From Kribbella albertanoniae (lineage in GTDB: Bacteria > Actinomycetota > Actinomycetes > Propionibacteriales > Kribbellaceae), in contig NZ_SMKA01000056.1 in assembly GCF_004348455.1 (NCBI RefSeq), positions 1 through 36,636 of the forward strand: a stretch of 36,636 bases of DNA, in the 5' to 3' direction. This document shows, piece by piece, positions 16,292-25,700 of the stretch. Within the stretch, counting starts at the first letter, position 1. Every line of letters begins with the position of its first letter. The translations under genes were made by a program, and so were the position numbers. The notes under the pieces are model-generated. The model saw nothing but the letters and a program-made list of their open reading frames with translations. It did no database searches and had not been told where the DNA came from.

Positions 16292-19276
16292 CTAGCTGTC
16301 TACGCGGAGGACGGTCGAACCCGTGCCGGCTCCGCCGTCGGTGTAGGTGAGCTGGCCCAGGTAGCGGGCGCCTGCGGTGAGGCCGGTCCAGTTGGCGGTG
16401 ACCGTGGCCTGGGCTGCGGTCGTTACCGCCTGGGCGGCCGGGGTGACCGTCAGGTTGGGCTCGGCCGTGGTGAGGGCCCAGTGGTTGAGCTTGACGGTCT
16501 GGTTGTCGGCTCCGGCGAAGTAGTCCAGGTACACGTCGTACGAGCCGGCCGCCGGGGCAACCAGGTTCGCCTCCTCCTCGGACGAGCCGCCACCACTGTT
16601 CGCCAGGACCGCCGTCGTACCGGTCTTGTAGACGTAGATGTCAACGTCCGTGGCCGCCGGGTAGTCCGCGTCGAACGTCGAGAACCGGGCGTACTTCGTG
16701 CCGGCCGGGATGTTCACCGTGATCTTCGCGACGTGGTCGTTGACCTGCGGGTTGGTGGCCGGGAACGACACCCCGCCCGCCGTCTTGATGACGGCCTCGC
16801 CGACCGTCGCCGCGGTCAGGCCGACCGCGGTGGTGTTCAGCGTGCCGGTGTAGCCGGCCGTGATCGGCACCTGCACCGAGCCGCTCACGCCAGTGCCCTT
16901 GACCTGCACCGGCGCCTTCACCGTCAGCGGCTTGACCGCCAGCGTGCTGGACACCGAATGGAACGCAGACTTCCAGGTCAGCGTGCCGAACGAATACTGC
17001 TCAAGCGGCGCACCGGCGTTCTCGATGGTGACCTTGTACGTCGCGGTCTTGCCGGGCAGGGTGATCAGCATCTTCGGCGACACCGTCACCTTGAGGCCGG
17101 TCACCCCCTCGACCTTCGGGAAGTAGACCTCGGGCAGCTTGCTGACGCTCTTCACGGTCCGCGTGATGGTCTGCTTACCGGCCAGGTCACCGATCGCGAG
17201 GGTCGGGTAGTTCAGGTCGCTCGGGTCGATCTTGCCGCCCGCGCACAGCTCGTGCGTGGCCGCCACCTCACCGGATCCGCAGACGAACTTGGCCCAGTCG
17301 GTGTAGGTCGAGTCGTAGACCAGCCCCGGGTCGGTGGCCTTCTTCGGCTGGACCTGACCGGCGCCGTACCCGAACGGGGTGGCCGCCGTACCGGAGTCGT
17401 TCTGGATCGGCTTGCCGGAGGTGTCCTTGGCGGTCGCCGTGGTCGCGAGCGCCGACTTGATCGCCATCGGCGACCAGTCCGGGTGCTTGCTCTTCAGGAC
17501 GGCCGCGATACCGGCGACGTGCGGCGTGGACATCGACGTACCGCTCATGAACGCGTACTCGCCACCGGCCGCGCTGAACGCGGTCGTTGCAGCCAGGACG
17601 TTGGTGCCCGGAGCCATCATGTCGGGCTTGAGCAGGTCGCCGTTGCCGGCCGGGGACGGGCCGCGGCTGGAGGAGGCGGCCACCTTCGGTGCCACGACCT
17701 TGACCGGCGTACCGGCGCTGATGGTCGCGGTCGGGGTTGCCGTACCGCTCACGTAGGCCTTGACGCCCGGGGTGGCCTTGTCGTCCAGGTGGACCGACGG
17801 GACCGTGTGCAGGTCGGAGTCCAGCGTGCCCGGCACGATGTTCACGAGGATCATGCCGACGCCGCCGGCCGCCTTGACCTGGGCGCTCTTGTCGACGCGG
17901 GCGTTGACGCCGCGGTCGCAGACCACGATCTTGCCGGTCACCTTGGCCGGGTCGAGCGTGCCGGCCTGGCAGAGCACCAGGTTGGTCGGGTTCGCACCGG
18001 CGAGGCCGGCGTCCTTGGCCAGGATGACCGGGGTGCTCGCGACACCCGCGCCGATACCGGCACCGGTGTACTTGCTGCCGTCGCCGAAGGTGACGGTGGT
18101 CTGGATGTCACGGTCATGGGTGCCGTTGGCAACGGTCGTCACCCACGGGTAGGTCTTGCCGACCGTGGAAGCGCCCGGGCCGGTGTTACCGGCGCTGACC
18201 GCGACGAACACGCCTGCCTTGGCGGCGCGCAGGAAGGCCAGACCGGTCGCGTTCACGTACGTCGAACCGGTGCCGGAGATCGAGTAGTTGATCACGTCGA
18301 CGCCGTCGGCGACCGCGGTGTCGATCGCGGCGATGATGTCCGCGTCGGTACCGGAACCGCCACCGGCCGCGTCAACCGCCCACAGGGCCTTGTAGATCGC
18401 GAGCCGGGCCTGGGGCGCCATACCGGAGCCCTTGCCGTAGTCGCGACCCATCACGGTCATGTCGACGCCGTAGTTGCCACCCGCGGTGCTGGCGGTGTGC
18501 GTGCCGTGACCGCCGAAGTCCCGCGGCGACTTGAACTCGTCCGGGATCGGGCGGCTGCCGATGCCCTTGTCGAAGTAGCGGGCGCCGATCACCTTGTTGT
18601 TACAGGTGACGAGCGGGGCTTCCTCGCCGGCCTGGCAGGTGCCCTTCCACTTCTTCGCGATCAGCGCGTCCGACGCCTTGGTGGTCTTGATCGGCGCGAA
18701 GCTCGGCCGCTCCGGGACGAAACCGGAGTCGATCACTCCGATGATCACGCCGTCGCCGGCCTTGTCGATGCCACCGGCCTGCTGCCAGGCGCCACCCTTT
18801 CCGGACATCCCCAGGAAGCGCGGAGTGTCGACGGTGTCCTGGTGCTGCAGCTCACTGGGCTCGACGCTCTTCACGCCGGACGACTTCGCCAGCTTCACGG
18901 CGTCGTCGTACGACATCTCGGCGGAGAAGCCGGAGTACGTGTAGTTGTAGTCGTAGAGCTTCTTCGCGTCCGGCGCGACCTTGAGGACCTGGTCGCGCTC
19001 ACGCGTCAGGTGCTGGACGTAGCCGAGGACCGGAGCAGCGCTCTTGACCAGCTTGCTGCCGGCCGCGACCCGGGTGGCGGGCAGACCGGCGATGTCACCG
19101 TCGTACTCGGCCACGGGCGCGTCGTCGAGCTGGACGACGTACGAGCCGGTCACCGACTCCTTCACCAGCGGGTCCGGCAGGGACGGCGAGTCGGCTGCCT
19201 GGGCGTGAACCAGGGGCAGCCCGGCCAGGGACGCGGCGAGCGCGCTGACCAAGATGATCGGGGTACGGCGGGACAA
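16292..19276 (-). CDS. Secreted subtilisin-like serine protease (S8) with I9 prodomain and PA insert
   Basis: A 994-residue exoprotease with a signal peptide (1-27, ending AQA), an I9 inhibitor prodomain (about 45-145, GSYVVQLDDAPV) and an S8 catalytic domain. The catalytic residues are Asp183 (GVIDSGF), His257 (GHGTHTAS) and Ser581 (SGTSMSTPHVAG), with oxyanion Asn364 (SAGNTGP). A PA domain is inserted at about 415-510, and fibronectin-like and jelly-roll-like modules follow to the C-terminus. TTG 19276 is preceded by GGAGG at 5 nt spacing and gives a compact signal peptide; ATG 19288, four codons upstream, lacks a Shine-Dalgarno but is possible. It probably degrades extracellular protein. 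Being divergent from the lanthipeptide regulator, it could conceivably trim the exported peptide (speculation). Confidence 0.92.
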   Translation of the reverse strand: MSRRTPIILVSALAASLAGLPLVHAQAADSPSLPDPLVKESVTGSYVVQLDDAPVAEYDGDIAGLPATRVAAGSKLVKSAAPVLGYVQHLTRERDQVLKVAPDAKKLYDYNYTYSGFSAEMSYDDAVKLAKSSGVKSVEPSELQHQDTVDTPRFLGMSGKGGAWQQAGGIDKAGDGVIIGVIDSGFVPERPSFAPIKTTKASDALIAKKWKGTCQAGEEAPLVTCNNKVIGARYFDKGIGSRPIPDEFKSPRDFGGHGTHTASTAGGNYGVDMTVMGRDYGKGSGMAPQARLAIYKALWAVDAAGGGSGTDADIIAAIDTAVADGVDVINYSISGTGSTYVNATGLAFLRAAKAGVFVAVSAGNTGPGASTVGKTYPWVTTVANGTHDRDIQTTVTFGDGSKYTGAGIGAGVASTPVILAKDAGLAGANPTNLVLCQAGTLDPAKVTGKIVVCDRGVNARVDKSAQVKAAGGVGMILVNIVPGTLDSDLHTVPSVHLDDKATPGVKAYVSGTATPTATISAGTPVKVVAPKVAASSSRGPSPAGNGDLLKPDMMAPGTNVLAATTAFSAAGGEYAFMSGTSMSTPHVAGIAAVLKSKHPDWSPMAIKSALATTATAKDTSGKPIQNDSGTAATPFGYGAGQVQPKKATDPGLVYDSTYTDWAKFVCGSGEVAATHELCAGGKIDPSDLNYPTLAIGDLAGKQTITRTVKSVSKLPEVYFPKVEGVTGLKVTVSPKMLITLPGKTATYKVTIENAGAPLEQYSFGTLTWKSAFHSVSSTLAVKPLTVKAPVQVKGTGVSGSVQVPITAGYTGTLNTTAVGLTAATVGEAVIKTAGGVSFPATNPQVNDHVAKITVNIPAGTKYARFSTFDADYPAATDVDIYVYKTGTTAVLANSGGGSSEEEANLVAPAAGSYDVYLDYFAGADNQTVKLNHWALTTAEPNLTVTPAAQAVTTAAQATVTANWTGLTAGARYLGQLTYTDGGAGTGSTVLRVDS

Positions 19277-19482
19277 GGGGGCCTCCATAAACAACCCAGT
19301 CAGGACGGTGAGGGCTCGTTGGCCGGGACGCTGGTGGGCGAGCAGCGCCACGGGGCCCTGAGTATGCCTTCGGACCCTGCGGGGTGTCACGCTCGGCACG
19401 GACATGTCACCTCACCGCAAGGGAAAACCCCGGCCAGACCTGACCGACGGTGGTTGCGAGGTCACCAAATCGTGGACGAAGG

Positions 19483-19508
19483 ACCCTTTCGGCAACCGTC
19501 GAAAGGGT
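19483..19508. repeat. Inverted repeat in the protease/SARP divergent region
   Basis: ACCCTTTCG (19483-19491) and CGAAAGGGT (19500-19508) are perfect 9-bp arms around an 8-nt spacer, 47 bp before the SARP start and followed by ACTTTTCTG. This could be an operator or a leader hairpin. The rest of the 278-bp intergenic stretch (19277-19554) shows no gene and no clear promoter. Confidence 0.5.
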
Positions 19509-19554
19509 ACTTTTCTGTGGGCGGGCCGCCTTCATTGCAGGGAGGGAGGGATAC

Positions 19555-22350
19555 ATGATTCGAATTCTTGGGTCCTTGGAGATACGCCAGGACGACGATT
19601 GGCGGCCACTGACAGCAGCCAAACCGAGGCAGTTACTGGCGGCCCTGATCTGCCGGTCGGGCTCGGCCGTGTCGGTCGAGCGGCTCCTGGACGAGGTGTG
19701 GGGCGAGCATCCACCTGCCACCGCTCGGCAACTTCTGCACGGATACGTGGCAACGCTGCGCCGGATGCTGGGCGACACCGACGACGTCGCGCTGGTCACC
19801 ACGCCTTCCGGCTACGAGTTGGTCGTCAGCCCCGGTGGGCTCGACTCACTGCGGTTCCTGGAGCTCGTCGCGACCGGCGGACGCCTGCTGCGTGAAGAAC
19901 AGTTCGAGCACGCTTCGGCGACCTTCGCGGACGCGATCGCATGCTGGCGAGGTGACGGGGCGTTGGACGGGGTGACGGCGACGCTCGCGGTCATGGCCGA
20001 GCGCGACCGGCTAGAGGCGGCGCTGCTGGCCGCTCACGAGGGCCGGGTGGAAGCGGAGCTCGGCTGCCGACGCCATCGCGAGATCCTGCCGGCCCTCGAC
20101 AGGCTCGTTCGGGAGCATCCGCTCCGCGAAGAGTTCCGTCGCCAGCAGATGCTCGCCCTCTACCGCTCCGGCCGGCAGGCCGACGCCCTGGCGGCCTACC
20201 AGGATCTTCGCCGGAAACTCGTCGAGGCTCTCGGCATCGAGCCCGGTACGCCGGTCCAGCAGCTGCACCGGGAGATCCTCGACGGAACTGGCTCGCAACC
20301 GGCCCACGCGACACCGTGGCAACTCCCGCCGGACCTGTTGTACTTCACCGGCCGCGCCGACGAGCTCGCTCTGCTGTCTGCGAGATTGACCAACTCCGGC
20401 CCGGCGCCGGTGGTCGCGATCAGTGGTCCCGGGGGCATCGGCAAGTCTGCTCTCGCGATCCATGCCGCCCACGCCGTCGCCCGCGCGTTTCCCGACGGCG
20501 TGCTGTACGTCGACCTGCACGGCGCGACCCCTGGTCTGTCCCCGCTCGAACCACAGGCGGTGCTGGCCAGATTCTTCCGTGCTCTCGGTCTCTCCGCCGA
20601 GCAGATTCCGGACAATCGCGACGAAGCAATCGCGCTGTTCCGCTCGAAGCTCGCCGGCCGGCGGCTGCTCGTCGTACTGGACAATGCGGTTGCTGCCGAT
20701 CAGGTTCGATCACTGGTCCCCGCGACCGGCGAGTCGGCCGCCATCATCACCTGTCGCGAGTTCCCGGCGGCGCTCGACAGTGCCACTCACCTTCCGCTGA
20801 GCGGTCTCAGCGAGCAGGACGCGATCGGTCAGCTGACCGCGTTGGTCGGTGCCGATCGGGTTAATCGCGAGAGCGAAGCGGCCGCCGAACTCGTCGGGTT
20901 ATGTGGCCATCTCCCGTTGGCCATCCGGATCGCGGGTGCCCGGCTGGCCCGCCGGGCCGGTTGGGCGCTGCAGACGATGGTCGATCGGCTCACCGACGAG
21001 CGGCATCGGCTGGACGAGCTGGCGTCGGAGAATCTCGCCGTACGGTCCAGTTTCGACGTGAGCTACAGCTCGCTGGCCGACAGCCTCGACGCGCGGGATC
21101 TAGCTGCCGCGCGGCTGTTCCGGTTGCTCGGTCTGCTCGACGGAGGCGATCTCAGTCTGCCGCTGGCCGTCGTACTGGATGGGCGTACGCCGGCCGAGGT
21201 GGACAGGTCGATCCAGCGATTGGTCGATGGGCAGTTGCTGTCTTCGACTGCCCCGGGGCGCTACGCCCTGCACGACCTGCTCCGGCTGTTCGCCCGCGAG
21301 CTCGCCGAGCAGTTCGAGGATTCGACCGACCGCGTAGCCGCCCGGAGACGGGTCGCGCGCTGGTATGTGGCGACCGCGCGGCTGGCCGGTCAGTTGGCCG
21401 CTCCGGCGGATCCGCGGTGTGCAGGGGACACCACCGGCGCCCTTTCGTTGTCCGGGGGCCGGCAAGGACAGCAGTGGCTGGAGGCCGAGCGGCCGAATCT
21501 GCTCGCGGTGGCACGCGGCGCGGCCGGCGAGCCGGAGTTCGCCTGGGTCACCATCGAACTCGCCACGATCCTGCGGAACCTCCTCGACATCAACGGTCTG
21601 TGGGACGACATGGCGGAGCTGGCCGACTGGTCATGGACCGCGGCCCGAGCCGTCGGCGACCGGAGTGCCGAAGCTCGCGCCCTCAACGACCGCGGTGGCG
21701 CGAGCATCCGGCGTCGCCGGTACGACGAGGCCGCCCGCCAGCTGCATCAGGCGCTCGCCATCCGAACCGCACTCCGAGACGAATCCGGACAGGCGGCCAC
21801 GGTGGGCAACCTCGGCCTCGTCTACCGGCACCTCGGTCGTTTCGACCAGGCGATCGGTTACCTCGAGAACGCCCTCGAGCTCCGCCGCCGGCTGGGGGAC
21901 GAGAGCGGCGTAGTGCGCACGCTCGACAATCTCGGCCTTGTCCTCGGGGACGCTGCACAGCCGACCCGCCGGATCACCTGTCACGAGACCGCGTTGTCGC
22001 TGGTCCGGCAACTCGGCGACCAGCGCCTCGAGGGTCTGGTGCTGAGCAACCTGGCCGATGCCTACCGGGCCGGCGGCTCCCATGCCCGCGCCATCAGCAC
22101 CGCTCGGGAAGGCCTGCGCATCTGTCGTGAGCAGCGTCATCGAGCCGGCGAAGCGGAGGCGTTGCGCGCCCTCGGAACGACGCATCTGGCCCTGGGTGAC
22201 CGATCGAAGGCGGACGAGTACCTGCTGGCCGCCCTGCGGATCGACCAGAAGCTGGATGATCCGCGGAGGCCCGGCGAGACACGGCCGCAGGCCGGCTCCG
22301 AGACACTGTCGCAAGCTCGTTCCAGCGGCGCTGCAGCAAGACTCCAGTGA
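19555..22350 (+). CDS. SARP-family regulator of the lanthipeptide locus (BTAD, NB-ARC, TPR)
   Basis: A 931-residue AfsR-like activator with an OmpR-type winged helix (about 1-92), BTAD (about 95-240), an NB-ARC/STAND ATPase (P-loop GPGGIGKS 291-298, Lys297; LLVVLDNA Walker B) and C-terminal TPRs (about 680-900). ATG 19555 is preceded by GGAGGGAGGG; longer in-frame options lack a Shine-Dalgarno. Two in-frame TTA leucine codons (19633-19635 and 20899-20901) stand out against the GC-rich codon use. TTA codons in pathway regulators often signal bldA-type tRNA control in streptomycetes. Its 3' end carries a SARP-type operator driving the precursor gene, so it probably activates the cluster directly. 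Confidence 0.93.
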   Translation: MIRILGSLEIRQDDDWRPLTAAKPRQLLAALICRSGSAVSVERLLDEVWGEHPPATARQLLHGYVATLRRMLGDTDDVALVTTPSGYELVVSPGGLDSLRFLELVATGGRLLREEQFEHASATFADAIACWRGDGALDGVTATLAVMAERDRLEAALLAAHEGRVEAELGCRRHREILPALDRLVREHPLREEFRRQQMLALYRSGRQADALAAYQDLRRKLVEALGIEPGTPVQQLHREILDGTGSQPAHATPWQLPPDLLYFTGRADELALLSARLTNSGPAPVVAISGPGGIGKSALAIHAAHAVARAFPDGVLYVDLHGATPGLSPLEPQAVLARFFRALGLSAEQIPDNRDEAIALFRSKLAGRRLLVVLDNAVAADQVRSLVPATGESAAIITCREFPAALDSATHLPLSGLSEQDAIGQLTALVGADRVNRESEAAAELVGLCGHLPLAIRIAGARLARRAGWALQTMVDRLTDERHRLDELASENLAVRSSFDVSYSSLADSLDARDLAAARLFRLLGLLDGGDLSLPLAVVLDGRTPAEVDRSIQRLVDGQLLSSTAPGRYALHDLLRLFARELAEQFEDSTDRVAARRRVARWYVATARLAGQLAAPADPRCAGDTTGALSLSGGRQGQQWLEAERPNLLAVARGAAGEPEFAWVTIELATILRNLLDINGLWDDMAELADWSWTAARAVGDRSAEARALNDRGGASIRRRRYDEAARQLHQALAIRTALRDESGQAATVGNLGLVYRHLGRFDQAIGYLENALELRRRLGDESGVVRTLDNLGLVLGDAAQPTRRITCHETALSLVRQLGDQRLEGLVLSNLADAYRAGGSHARAISTAREGLRICREQRHRAGEAEALRALGTTHLALGDRSKADEYLLAALRIDQKLDDPRRPGETRPQAGSETLSQARSSGAAARLQ

Positions 22351-22374
22351 GGCTCCAGCGCTGCTGCCTACCGT
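22321..22374 (+). promoter_or_regulatory. SARP-type operator and -10 box of the lanthipeptide precursor gene
   Basis: Four heptamers start exactly 11 bp apart: TCCAGCG (22321), TGCAGCA (22332, degenerate), TCCAGTG (22343) and TCCAGCG (22354). The last ends at 22360, exactly 8 bp before a -10 box TACCGT (22369-22374). Direct heptamers at 11-bp period with the final one 8 bp from the -10 is the known rule for SARP-activated promoters, which lack a good -35. The first three repeats lie within the last codons and stop of the SARP gene. Confidence 0.8.
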
Positions 22375-22426
22375 GACTCGGCGAGTCCGGCGACCGCCGG
22401 GCCGTGCCGAGATACGGAGGTTCCCC

Positions 22427-22621
22427 ATGCCGACCCTCGAAGTGATCAGTGCCTGGACCGACTTGGACGTTCGCGCGGCGCTGTCGGAGGCCGAGCTCGC
22501 CCAGGTGCCGGTCCACCCGGCAGGTGATCTGGACGAAGAACTGCGCCAGATGCTGCCGGAGAACTCCGGCGCGACCACGCACTGCACGCAGTGGAGCGGC
22601 CGGCCGGTCTGCTGCTGCTGA
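22427..22621 (+). CDS. Class II lanthipeptide precursor peptide with C-terminal Cys-Cys-Cys
   Basis: A 64-residue peptide whose ATG 22427 follows CGGAGG (22415-22420) at 6 nt. The N-terminal part (MPTLEVISAWTDLDVR, then VHPAGDLDEELRQML) resembles leaders of actagardine-type class II lanthipeptides (Trp-x-Asp-x-Asp-x-Arg, HPAG and an acidic helix). The C-terminus, SGATTHCTQWSGRPVCCC, has Cys53, Cys62, Cys63 and Cys64, with possible dehydration sites Ser47, Thr50, Thr51, Thr54 and Ser57 all lying before a cysteine. The CTxTxEC lipid II-binding motif of mersacidin/actagardine is absent. There is no GG cleavage site; the core probably starts somewhere in residues 44-50. LanM follows 93 bp downstream. 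I do not recognise this core sequence. Confidence 0.9.
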   Translation: MPTLEVISAWTDLDVRAALSEAELAQVPVHPAGDLDEELRQMLPENSGATTHCTQWSGRPVCCC

Positions 22622-22632
22622 TCTTGCTCGAG

Positions 22633-22666
22633 GTCCGGGCCGGATGCTGTCGCGTCCGGCCCGGAC
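22633..22666 (+). terminator. Strong hairpin between precursor and lanM (attenuator or processing site)
   Basis: GTCCGGGCCGGA (22633-22644) pairs perfectly with TCCGGCCCGGAC (22655-22666). Inner pairs extend the stem to about 15 bp with a TGTC loop. No T-run follows, so it probably lets some transcription through and stabilises the precursor mRNA, giving more precursor than enzyme. Confidence 0.7.
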
Positions 22667-22705
22667 GCCGGTCCGTTTGACAGAGACGCCGGTCCGTCTG
22701 AAAGA
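22664..22705 (+). repeat. Two 21-bp tandem direct repeats just before lanM
   Basis: The units at 22664-22684 and 22685-22705 match at 19 of 21 positions, sharing GACGCCGGTCCGT and then TTGACAGA or CTGAAAGA. The first unit overlaps the right arm of the hairpin and the second runs into the lanM Shine-Dalgarno (AGAGGAGA). This could be a regulator site for a separate lanM promoter or a slippage duplication. Confidence 0.75.
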
Positions 22706-22714
22706 GGAGATCCC

Positions 22715-25700
22715 GTGGAGTCATTGCACGCAGTTCCGCTCGCCGACCGCGGGCCCGGCCAGCCAGGCCCGGTGGCCGAGGTAGCCGAACGCCGGCGGGA
22801 ACGCTGGCGGGATTTCCTCCCTGACGCGGACCTCTGGGTACGGCGCCTCGTCCAGTCCGGCCTGGACGAGGCGACACTGCTCCAGCTACTGAGCGAGTCC
22901 GAGCACGCGCCCCGCATCGGTCCCGTACCCGGCGACCCGGGTGACTTTCTCAGCGAGGACTTCGAGCGTGCGGCCGCCGGCCTGCTCGGTCCGGCCCGTC
23001 GTCGCATGCTGGCCGAGGTCACCAGCGCGGCCGGCGCCTCCGAGGTTGTCGACTGCGACTCGATCACGACGCAACTGTTCGAGCCGTTGTGCACGTCGGT
23101 GCATCGGATGATGAGCCGGACGATAACGCTGGAACTCCACCTGGCCAAGCTCCGCGGAGAGCTCGGCGACGGCACCAGCGCCGAGCGCTACCAGAAGTTC
23201 CTGGCGAGTCTGGACGACCTCGATCGTCAGCGCCGGTTGTTCACCGACTATCCGGTCCTGTGGCGGCAGCTGAGCGTGCTCGCCGGCCAGGCGGTGACCA
23301 ACGCCCGGATCCTGACCGAAAGGCTCGTGTCCGACGCGGCCATGATCGGTGAGGTCTTCGGTGGCGGCGCCGATCCTGGTGCGGTCGACACTGTGTTCCC
23401 CGGGACCGGCGACCGGCACCGGCGCGGTCAGAGCGTCGCCAGGATCCGCTGGACCAGCGGGCTGGAGGTCATCTACAAGCCTCGATCCCTCCGCGTCGAC
23501 CAGCACTTCACGGACCTGATCGAGCATCTCAACGCGGCCGGTCTGACGCATCCGCTCCGGACCGCGCGGGCCGTCGAACGAGGAGAGTACGGCTGGGTCG
23601 AGTTCATCACCGCCAAGCCGTGTGCGGATCTGCCCGCGGTCCGGCGGTTCTATCACCGCCAGGGCTCGCTCCTCGCCTTGCTGGAACTGCTCGGCACCAA
23701 CGACATGCATGCCGAGAATCTGATCGCATCCGGGGAGGACCCGGTGCTCATCGACCTCGAAACCCTCCTTCAGCCTGGGCTACCGGCTGCGACAGCACGG
23801 GCCGGCGATGCGGAGAACGCCGCCGCGACCGCGGCGCGGCGGTCGGTCCTCCAGGTCGGGCTGTTGCCGACGCTGACCTGGCGCAGCAAAGACGGTGGTG
23901 GCGTCGACATCAGTGGTCTGGGCAGTAGGCCCGGCCAGCTCACTGCGGTCGGCTACCCGGTCCTGACCGATGCCGGTACCGACGCGATGCGAGTCCAACT
24001 CGAACGGCTGCCGGTGGACCTGCCGGACCATCGTCCGGTGGCCAAGGACGTCGAGCTGAACCTGCTCGACTACACGGATGACCTGATCGCCGGCTACACC
24101 GAACTTCACCGGCTCTGTCGCCATCACAAGACCGCACTGCTTGCGGACGACGGTCCGCTGGCAGCCTTTGCCGGCGACACCGTCCGGGTGGTCCTGCGGT
24201 CGACCATGGCGTACGCGACCGTGCTGCAGACCGGTTTCCATCCGGACCTGCTGCGCGACGCGCTGGAACGTGACCGGCACTTCGACTACCTGTGGCGTCA
24301 GGTGGTGGATCTGCCGATGCTCGCGGATTTCATCGCCGCCGAGCAGCGTGACCTCTGGCGCAACGACATTCCGTTCTTCACCTGCCGGGCGGACGACGGC
24401 CAGCTCGTCGACAGCGACGACCGGCCGGTAGGCGCGCCCTTTCAGTCCGGCTTGGAGCTGGCCAGGGCCCGCTTGGCGACCCAGGACGAGGAGCATCTCG
24501 ATCGGCAGCTTGCCCTGATCCGTGGCTCACTGGCCACCGCGGCGATCAATGCCGCCGATGAGGTCGTGTTGCCGGAGTACGCCCTGCGGCGGGCGGACCG
24601 GCCGGCCTCCAAGGATGAGCTGCTCAAGGTCGCGGCGAGTATCGGGGATCAGTTGGCTGCAACGGCCTTCGAGGCCAGGGGCTCTGCCCAGTGGCTCGGT
24701 CTGAGCTCACAGCAGGGCCGCAACTGGACACTCGGCCCGCTCGAGCCGGATCTGTTCAACGGCCTGTCCGGTGTCGCTCTGTTCCTCGCCGAACTCGGCC
24801 GGGCGACCGGTGACCGCCGGCATCTGGAGCTTGCAGCTCGGGCGGTCGCCACCATCCGTTCCCAACTCGCCCGCGACTTGGCGGCCGGGGTCGGCGGGAT
24901 GGCAGGGCAGCCCGGCATCGCCTACGCCCTGGCCCGGTTGTCATCCCTGCTGGGCGACGAGTCGCTGCTCACCGCGGCCGCGGAGCTGACCGCCGGGCTC
25001 GGCGAAACCATTGCCTCTGACAACCAGTACGACCTGGTCGCCGGGTCGGCCGGCACCATCGCCGCTCTCCGTGCTGTCCAGGCACTTCGTCCGGACAGCA
25101 CGGCCACCGCGATGATCACCGCGGCTGCCGACCGGTTGCTGGCCACCTCGGAACCCTGGGAGCCGGGGATCGGCTGGCGCCCGGCCGGGATGCTTTCGGC
25201 CGGCCTCGCGGAGGTTCCGCTGGCCGGGCTGGGGCACGGTATGGCCGGGATCGGCTGGGCCCTGGCGGAGGCCGGCCGGCTGACCGGATCGCCGTCGTAC
25301 ACGGAGGCTGCGCGCCAGGCGATCGAGTACGAACGCACGCTGTACGACGCCGGCCGGGAAGCCTGGCGCGATGTGCGCACGACGTCGGGAGCGGACGGGG
25401 TCTCCATCCGCGCCTGGTGTCACGGCAGCGTCGGCATCGGGCTCTCCAGGTTGCGAATGCTCGACGTCGTACCTGGAGCAGCTGATGAACTGCAGGCGGC
25501 GATCGAAGACACCCGGCTCCACGGCTTCGGGCTGTCGCATTCCCTGTGCCACGGCGACGCCGGCAGCATCGAACTGCTCCTGCTCGCGGCGCTCGCTCTG
25601 GATGACGCCGATCTGCTGGCCGAGGCTCAACTGCACGCCGCCGGACTCGCGGCCGGGATCCGCGCCTACGGTCCCGTCTGCGGCGTGCCGTTCGGTACGC

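Noticed and set aside
16178..19558. 1126-codon open frame opposite the subtilisin gene
   Set aside because: Antisense shadow of a GC-rich gene: its translation is Arg/Gly/Val/Asp-rich with no domain, while the opposite strand encodes a complete S8 protease.
22058..22621. 187-codon frame that contains the precursor peptide as its C-terminus
   Set aside because: The upstream part is an out-of-frame reading of the SARP gene. A good Shine-Dalgarno, a leader-like N-terminus and the upstream -10 place the true start at 22427.
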